Of a DNA stretch of 64,000 nt, positions 59,149 through 64,000 are shown piece after piece (the first letter of the stretch is position 1; the number at the start of each line of letters is the position of its first letter). The notes under the pieces were generated by a model. It searched no databases, had not been told where the DNA came from, and saw nothing but the letters and a program-made list of their open reading frames with translations. The position numbers and the translations under genes are program-made. This stretch comes from an uncultured Bacteriovoracaceae bacterium (GTDB taxonomy: Bacteria; Bdellovibrionota; Bacteriovoracia; Bacteriovoracales; Bacteriovoracaceae). Location of the stretch: assembly GCA_938034385.1 (NCBI GenBank), contig CALHLC010000008.1:17540-81539 (forward strand). Direction: 5' to 3'.

Positions 59149-62100
59149 ATGTTAAAAATTTGGTATGTATTAAAGACTTATTTGTTGGTCTCCTTATTAT
59201 TGGGGGGCTGTATTCAAAAGAAAACAAATATAGCAGTAGGTCTTCTTGCTCCTAATATTGATATGAATCTAGACAATTCAGAAATTGGTCCTAACGATAT
59301 TTCAGGAGATTGCTTTCCTGATAATTCAGAAATTAGGGTTCAATGTGATGGAGATTCCTCTGTCATTGCAACATGTGAAAATGGAAGCTATGTTGCAAGT
59401 GGTGTTGAAATTTTAAACTTTCCAGCACAATGTCGCTCAACTTTAATTGATCCGTATGGACAAGATATTGAAGATAGAGATACTGCGCTACCAAATGTTA
59501 TTGTTAATATGCTTGTTCCAGAGTTCTACCCACCTGTTTTAACAATGAAGTTGGAAGGAACTTGTTCTCCAAATGGAATTGATAATGTAATTATTAGTGC
59601 TGATAGTGGGATGGATCCAGCGCAAGTGACTTGTAGCTGTGTGAATAAAGAAATCAGTTGTCCAATGGAAGTTTCTTTTGATGGAAGTAACTTAGATCCT
59701 AAACTAACAGCAGTAACTTCTTTTTTAAGTGAAACAGGTGAAGACTTAGAAGAAGTAGAAGTCTTAGATGATATAGCATCACGAGTATTTGGACCATTTA
59801 ATGGGTGGTACTCTGAAGATGGGACAGGTGGTTTATGTTTTAAATCATTTGAGAATAAAGTATATTGCTGGGGGGGACATACAGGTGGACCTGGTACAAG
59901 TCGATACCCTACAGAAATGAATCTACCAAAAGCAGTTGAATATATTGTTGCTTCTGAGTCAAATGCTTTTGCAATTTCTACCGATGGGACACTTTATGGT
60001 TGGGGAAAAGACTCTTCAGGTAGCTCAGGAACAGGCTCTTCATTATCACAAGATGGATACAACTTTCCTCAAGAAGTATCAGGAATAGGGCAAGGATGGG
60101 ATGGAGTTAATAGAAGAGTTGAGTATTTTTCTGGAGACCACACTGAGGCGTGTGTTATTTTAGATAATGGAGAATTATGGTCTTGGGGAGAAAATCTATA
60201 TGGTGAACTAGGAATTGGAGCTGTAGGTAAGTTTAAAACTCCTCAAGCTGCTTTGGATCCAAATAACCCAGTTCCTGGAAATTTTGTAAAGAATGCAAAA
60301 AGTGTTGTTTGTGCAGGGTCAACTCATTGTTATGCTGATAAAGATGGAAAACTTTATTGTTCTGGAAGAAATACTTATGGGCAACTAGGTCTTGGTACTG
60401 GCTCTACTACAACAAGTCATATCTATCAACATGTCCCTGGCGTTTCGAATGTTGAAGCAATATCAATTGAATCTTGGGCAACGACAAGAGCAGTTTGTGT
60501 TTTAAAAAGTGATAAAACAGTTTCATGTTGGGGGTTTGGAAAAGGGCCTGGTGGTAGTGATACTGATATTCCAACTCCGTTGGTTGATTCTTTAGGGGTT
60601 CCCCTTTCAAGTATTAAAAAAATAAGATCTGGTCAAAATCATACTTGTGCATTGAAAGAAGATGGTACCGTTTGGTGTGTTGGGCAGAACTTTATCGGTC
60701 AGTTGGGTAATGGTACTTTAGTTGATTCTTTAAGTGCTGCGATTCAGGTTCCGGGTATAAATAATGCAATTAACTTAGAACTAGGTCGAGATCACTCCTG
60801 TGCTTTACTTGAAGATAAAACTATTTGGTGTTGGGGATCAAATCATAGCATTCACTTAGCAACTAGCGGTCCTATTAATGGTCAACTGGGTAGTTTGACA
60901 TCTGATAAGAGTTTATCTCCTGTTCAGTTTATGCCAAGTTTAGGAAATGTCTTCATTGCCTTTCAAGCTTTTGCTTATGATACATGCGGTTTGCTGATTA
61001 ACGGAAAAATTTATTGTATGGGACAATATCCTGGGACTTCTAATGAGGGAGTTGATCCGTTAGGAAATTTTATAGTACCAGCACCAAGTACTGGTACAGC
61101 AAATCTTTTATATACGGCTTCAAAAAACAAAGAATCTTATATTGAAGGAGAAGATATTATTTATTCTTTAAATGTAAGGAACCTTGGTCCACATAAAGCA
61201 AATAATGTAGCAATAAATATTAACTGCCCTGCTGGAACATCTTTTGTCTCGCAAACTCATACATTTGGATCTTTTAATAATAGTACTTCTACGTGGAATC
61301 TATCGAGCTTAAATCATGCTAGGGATGAGGTTTTGACACTTACATGTAACGTTGATTCCGGGGTTACCTTGGGAGGATTAAGAACTGACTTGGTCTTTTC
61401 AAGTTCTCAAGATGAAATTGACCCAAGTGTTGATGGAGATAATTTACCTTTTACAACTTTTATTGCGTACATCCCTTCTGCTCAATGTACTGAGGATTAT
61501 ACTGGAATTACCAGTCATACATCTGCAGGAGACGGAACTTCTCCTAGTACAGCATTTGAAATTGGTAATATGGGAATGTATCTAAATTTTTTAAATTCAA
61601 ATGCTAACAGAGATAAGTTTTTTATCTTATGTGATAACCTTGATTTTTCTAGTCAAACAAACCCTAGCAGTATTGCTAAATTCAGTGGAGAGATTAATGG
61701 AAATGGAAAGAAAATTAGTAATTTTAAGAGTTTAAATGGGTTCATTGGCAATATCGAAAAGATGGGATCTCTTAAGAATATTGAATTTGAAAATTTAGAA
61801 ATAAATTGTACTGGAAAATCAGCTTGCTCATTAATTGAAAAATCTACTGGGGCAACTTTAAATAATATTACGATATCAGGGACTTCTAAAGTAACGTCTG
61901 ATAAAAATCATGTCGCTGCATTAATAGGAAATACAACAGGAGTGCTGAATGCCGAACAAATTACTGTTCATGCTGATATCTTAAGTACCTTTAGGGCCAA
62001 TGGAGGGTTTACTGGATATGTAGGAGGAGTATTTGGCTATCTTAATACAACTGAGCTGAATATTAAAAATATTATTATCACCGGTACAGTTACTTCTGAT

Positions 62101-63726
62101 TCATCATACCTTGGAGGAGTTATAGGGAGAGTAAGGTTTAAGAATCCAAATGGGCTTATCGATTCTATTTCTAGTTCTGCTACTATTACTTATAATGGGT
62201 TAACAGGTGTTGGTTCACATATTGGAGGAATAATTGGGCATGCTTCAAGCCTTGGTGGTTCAGGGAAGTCGCAAATTAAAAATATCAGCTTTTCGGGGAA
62301 TATTAATGCTGATTCTTCTAAGGTCTCTCATGTAGGTGGAGCTCTAGGGTACTTAGGTGGATTAGATTCTACTGACTATATAGAAACTTTTAATGTCTCT
62401 GTTAGTCCAGGGGGAAATATTGAATGTAGAAGTCCTTTAAATGATGGGGCCTATTGCGGAGGAGCGATTGGAATGATGGCTAACTTTGCTGAACTAAAAA
62501 ACTCTTCTAGCTTTGCAACTGTTACAGGAGATACATATGTAGGTGGGTTGGTAGGATATACCAGGGCTTCACTAATTGATTCATCAAGTTCTAATGGTAA
62601 TGTCAATTGTTTTAATGGTTCTTGTGGTGGACTTGTTGGGTATGCATACCTACAGTCACAGATAAAGAATTCACATTCTTTTGGAAATGTTACATATGAT
62701 GATAGTTTGGAAACGAAAACTAATTTTGGTGGACTTATAGGATATGCTCGAGCAGGTATTAGTATTTCAGATAGTTCATATCAAGGAAGTAGCGTGGTTG
62801 GTGGATCTTATACTGGTGGACTTATAGGTTATGTAACAGCGTCTACAATAGAGCATCAAGTAAATATTTCAAATTCATTTGTTAAAGCTAATTCTGTTAA
62901 GACAATTGAAGGTTCAATTACTAATTTAAGAGCAGGTGGATTTATTGGTAGAATGGATATAAATTATATTACGATGGAAATATCGGACTCGTTTGCTGAT
63001 GTTGCAAACCTACAAGCTCCATATTCAATTGGAGGGTTTATTGCACTGATAGATTCAGCCAATAATGCATTAATAAAAATACGAAAGTCATTCTCTACAG
63101 GAAGCGCAAGTTTCTTAACTGATAATCCGATTAATAATCATTTTGGAGGATTTATTGGTTCTCTTTATGGACCGGGAGCTACCTCTAACTTTGATATCAA
63201 GGATAGTTATTCAACTATGAATTTATCAACAAGTGTTTTTAATAATGGAAATCTCTACGTGAGCTTAGGTGGGTTCATTGGACGTACATCATATGCTAAC
63301 ACAACCATTGAGAATGTTTATTCTAGTTTGAGCGAATTGGATGGACAGTCTTTAGCTTTTCACGGTGGAGCTTATTTGGGAAGAGAGTTGTATGCTGCTC
63401 AACACAATGTTAACGATTCATTTTTTATTTCAAATCTTAAAAACTTCTCAACGGCTGCAGATTATTTAGTTGGCGGTAAACCAGCCGCTTCGACAATGAT
63501 ATTGTCTAATACCTTTTATAGTTCAACCGCAACCTGTACCGGGTCAACCCCTTGTGATGGCAGTAACGGTGGATTATCAGCTCCTGTCTCAAACTTCCAG
63601 ACAGGGATTATCCCTAATTGGGATTTTTCAAATATTTGGGAGCATAGGACGAGTGATTTTCCTAAGCTAAGGTGTGCTAGTGGAGCTCCTGCTTCGTTTT
63701 GTACGGCATGGGATGCAGCTCAATAG
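59149..63726 (+). CDS. Giant lipoprotein with RCC1, DUF11-like and GLUG repeats
   Basis: A 1525-residue surface lipoprotein. LVSLLLGGC gives a lipobox with C21. Residues about 210-640 are RCC1-type propeller repeats, seen as recurring G.LW.WG.N..GQLG units (GELWSWGENLYGELG, KLYCSGRNTYGQLGLG, TVWCVGQNFIGQLGNG, TIWCWGSNHS). Residues about 655-780 resemble a DUF11/CARDB-type beta-sandwich (YSLNVRNLGPHKANNV). From about 860 to 1500 there are many GLUG-type repeats (YVGGLVGYTRASLIDSSSS, GGLIGYVTAS, GGFIGRMD). Many paired cysteines suggest disulfides. It is probably a long adhesin-like or surface-binding protein. No ribosome binding site precedes the ATG. Confidence 0.88.
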   Translation: MLKIWYVLKTYLLVSLLLGGCIQKKTNIAVGLLAPNIDMNLDNSEIGPNDISGDCFPDNSEIRVQCDGDSSVIATCENGSYVASGVEILNFPAQCRSTLIDPYGQDIEDRDTALPNVIVNMLVPEFYPPVLTMKLEGTCSPNGIDNVIISADSGMDPAQVTCSCVNKEISCPMEVSFDGSNLDPKLTAVTSFLSETGEDLEEVEVLDDIASRVFGPFNGWYSEDGTGGLCFKSFENKVYCWGGHTGGPGTSRYPTEMNLPKAVEYIVASESNAFAISTDGTLYGWGKDSSGSSGTGSSLSQDGYNFPQEVSGIGQGWDGVNRRVEYFSGDHTEACVILDNGELWSWGENLYGELGIGAVGKFKTPQAALDPNNPVPGNFVKNAKSVVCAGSTHCYADKDGKLYCSGRNTYGQLGLGTGSTTTSHIYQHVPGVSNVEAISIESWATTRAVCVLKSDKTVSCWGFGKGPGGSDTDIPTPLVDSLGVPLSSIKKIRSGQNHTCALKEDGTVWCVGQNFIGQLGNGTLVDSLSAAIQVPGINNAINLELGRDHSCALLEDKTIWCWGSNHSIHLATSGPINGQLGSLTSDKSLSPVQFMPSLGNVFIAFQAFAYDTCGLLINGKIYCMGQYPGTSNEGVDPLGNFIVPAPSTGTANLLYTASKNKESYIEGEDIIYSLNVRNLGPHKANNVAININCPAGTSFVSQTHTFGSFNNSTSTWNLSSLNHARDEVLTLTCNVDSGVTLGGLRTDLVFSSSQDEIDPSVDGDNLPFTTFIAYIPSAQCTEDYTGITSHTSAGDGTSPSTAFEIGNMGMYLNFLNSNANRDKFFILCDNLDFSSQTNPSSIAKFSGEINGNGKKISNFKSLNGFIGNIEKMGSLKNIEFENLEINCTGKSACSLIEKSTGATLNNITISGTSKVTSDKNHVAALIGNTTGVLNAEQITVHADILSTFRANGGFTGYVGGVFGYLNTTELNIKNIIITGTVTSDSSYLGGVIGRVRFKNPNGLIDSISSSATITYNGLTGVGSHIGGIIGHASSLGGSGKSQIKNISFSGNINADSSKVSHVGGALGYLGGLDSTDYIETFNVSVSPGGNIECRSPLNDGAYCGGAIGMMANFAELKNSSSFATVTGDTYVGGLVGYTRASLIDSSSSNGNVNCFNGSCGGLVGYAYLQSQIKNSHSFGNVTYDDSLETKTNFGGLIGYARAGISISDSSYQGSSVVGGSYTGGLIGYVTASTIEHQVNISNSFVKANSVKTIEGSITNLRAGGFIGRMDINYITMEISDSFADVANLQAPYSIGGFIALIDSANNALIKIRKSFSTGSASFLTDNPINNHFGGFIGSLYGPGATSNFDIKDSYSTMNLSTSVFNNGNLYVSLGGFIGRTSYANTTIENVYSSLSELDGQSLAFHGGAYLGRELYAAQHNVNDSFFISNLKNFSTAADYLVGGKPAASTMILSNTFYSSTATCTGSTPCDGSNGGLSAPVSNFQTGIIPNWDFSNIWEHRTSDFPKLRCASGAPASFCTAWDAAQ

Positions 63727-63783
63727 CCTATTCTTATATTTTAATATCTTAACTTAATATTTTGAGGTCATAGCTTCATAAAG

Positions 63784-63812
63784 TTTACTATCGAAGGGCA
63801 ATAAGCTAGAGT
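63784..63812 (+). promoter_or_regulatory. Possible promoter of rpsF
   Basis: TTTACT (63784-63789), 17 bp and TAGAGT (63807-63812) would start transcription near 63819, about 58 nt before the rpsF ATG. The inverted repeat GTCACA (63811-63816) and TGTGAC (63835-63840) spans the predicted transcription start. Confidence 0.4.
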
Positions 63813-63876
63813 CACATAAATTCAATAACTCGCTTGTGACAATAGGTGTCATGGGCCACAGACCAGGAGTGCAAAT

Positions 63877-64000
63877 ATGATATATGAAACAGCATTTGTT
63901 TTAAAGCCATCTTCTACTGATGATGTCGGAACTAAAGTCAAAGGACTAGTAACGGCAGCTATTACTGAAGCAGGCGGAGAAGTTTTAATTAATGAAGATT
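63877..64000 (+). CDS. rpsF: 30S ribosomal protein S6, N-terminal part
   Basis: The window ends 124 nt into this gene. The visible 41 residues (IYETAFVLKPSSTDDVGTKV, then GEVLINED) match the start of S6, including the Y-E-T-x-x-x-L motif. S6 binds S18 on the central domain of 16S rRNA. CCAGGAG lies 7 nt before the ATG. rpsR and rplI usually follow. Confidence 0.92.
   Translation, partial: MIYETAFVLKPSSTDDVGTKVKGLVTAAITEAGGEVLINED

Noticed and set aside
63841..63876. S6:S18-binding leader RNA motif ahead of rpsF
   Set aside because: I could not find a convincing paired structure with the expected conserved bulge. A covariance-model search for the S6:S18 leader would settle it.

Overview
This 64 kb window looks like an ordinary, well-packed chromosomal segment of a low-GC, Gram-negative, didermic bacterium. 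The mix of genes suggests a member of the Bdellovibrionota, most likely the Bacteriovorax/Halobacteriovorax group. This is an inference from style, not a database match: AT-rich DNA with heavy AGA/AAA codon use, many small proteins with signal peptides and no recognisable domain, M14 and M23 peptidases, a TPR-plus-winged-helix regulator, a CarD-type regulator, GYF/PilZ proteins, and a Tol system without an adjacent pal. I see no rRNA, tRNA, CRISPR array, insertion sequence, phage or attachment site.

Layout. (1) 0.2-2.4 kb: a TPR/winged-helix regulator, an exported hypothetical protein and a RimI-like acetyltransferase. (2) 2.5-8.5 kb: the translation operon rimP-nusA-infB-rbfA-truB, followed by a membrane-anchored ferredoxin. 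(3) 9.5-12.9 kb: three exported proteins, two of which share a promoter-proximal motif, leader and signal peptide, then a convergent metallo-beta-lactamase-fold hydrolase. (4) 13.1-15.6 kb: sucC-sucD-ndk. (5) 15.6-20.8 kb: an M14 carboxypeptidase, a 900-residue exported Rossmann-fold protein, an Mpo1-like membrane protein and an exported hypothetical. (6) 21-28.7 kb: carD, gltX, an exported poly-Asp protein, an RNA m5U methyltransferase divergent from uvrB, a metallophosphoesterase and a DUF420 membrane protein. (7) 28.7-33.6 kb: rpsT, and a fatty-acid/butyrate-type beta-oxidation set (hydroxyacyl-CoA dehydrogenase, acyl-CoA dehydrogenase, thiolase) with a lysine-rich protein in the operon. 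(8) 33.6-38.3 kb: envelope proteins including a VWA lipoprotein and a GYF-GYF-PilZ protein. (9) 38.4-41.8 kb: tolQ-tolR-tolA-tolB. (10) 41.9-45.2 kb: a degenerate AAA+ enhancer-binding-type regulator, a small basic protein and an HD phosphohydrolase. (11) 45.3-52.5 kb: ftsE-ftsX-envC-ctpA-xseA-M23 peptidase-histidine-kinase-like protein, a cell-wall-splitting cluster. (12) 52.5-57.2 kb: a DnaQ-like exonuclease with purine and pyrimidine nucleoside phosphorylases, divergent from a NupC transporter. (13) 57.3-64 kb: ribonuclease E/G, a 1525-residue RCC1/GLUG-repeat lipoprotein, and the start of rpsF.

Functional themes. Region 11 combines the FtsEX-EnvC amidase-activation pathway with a processing protease, an intact LytM peptidase and a sensor-like protein. 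Region 12 would take up nucleosides and split them into bases and sugar phosphates, which suits an organism living on nucleic acids released from other cells. Region 7 would feed acetyl-CoA to the TCA cycle, where sucCD acts.

The most notable signals are not single genes. Several start codons lie 3-6 nt downstream of a -10 box and have no Shine-Dalgarno sequence, predicting leaderless mRNAs. Others are a regulator that has lost the GAFTGA loop and other AAA+ residues, a histidine-kinase-like protein without recognisable ATP-binding glycine motifs, a terminator placed directly against a start codon, and a shared promoter/signal-peptide cassette in front of two unrelated exported proteins.
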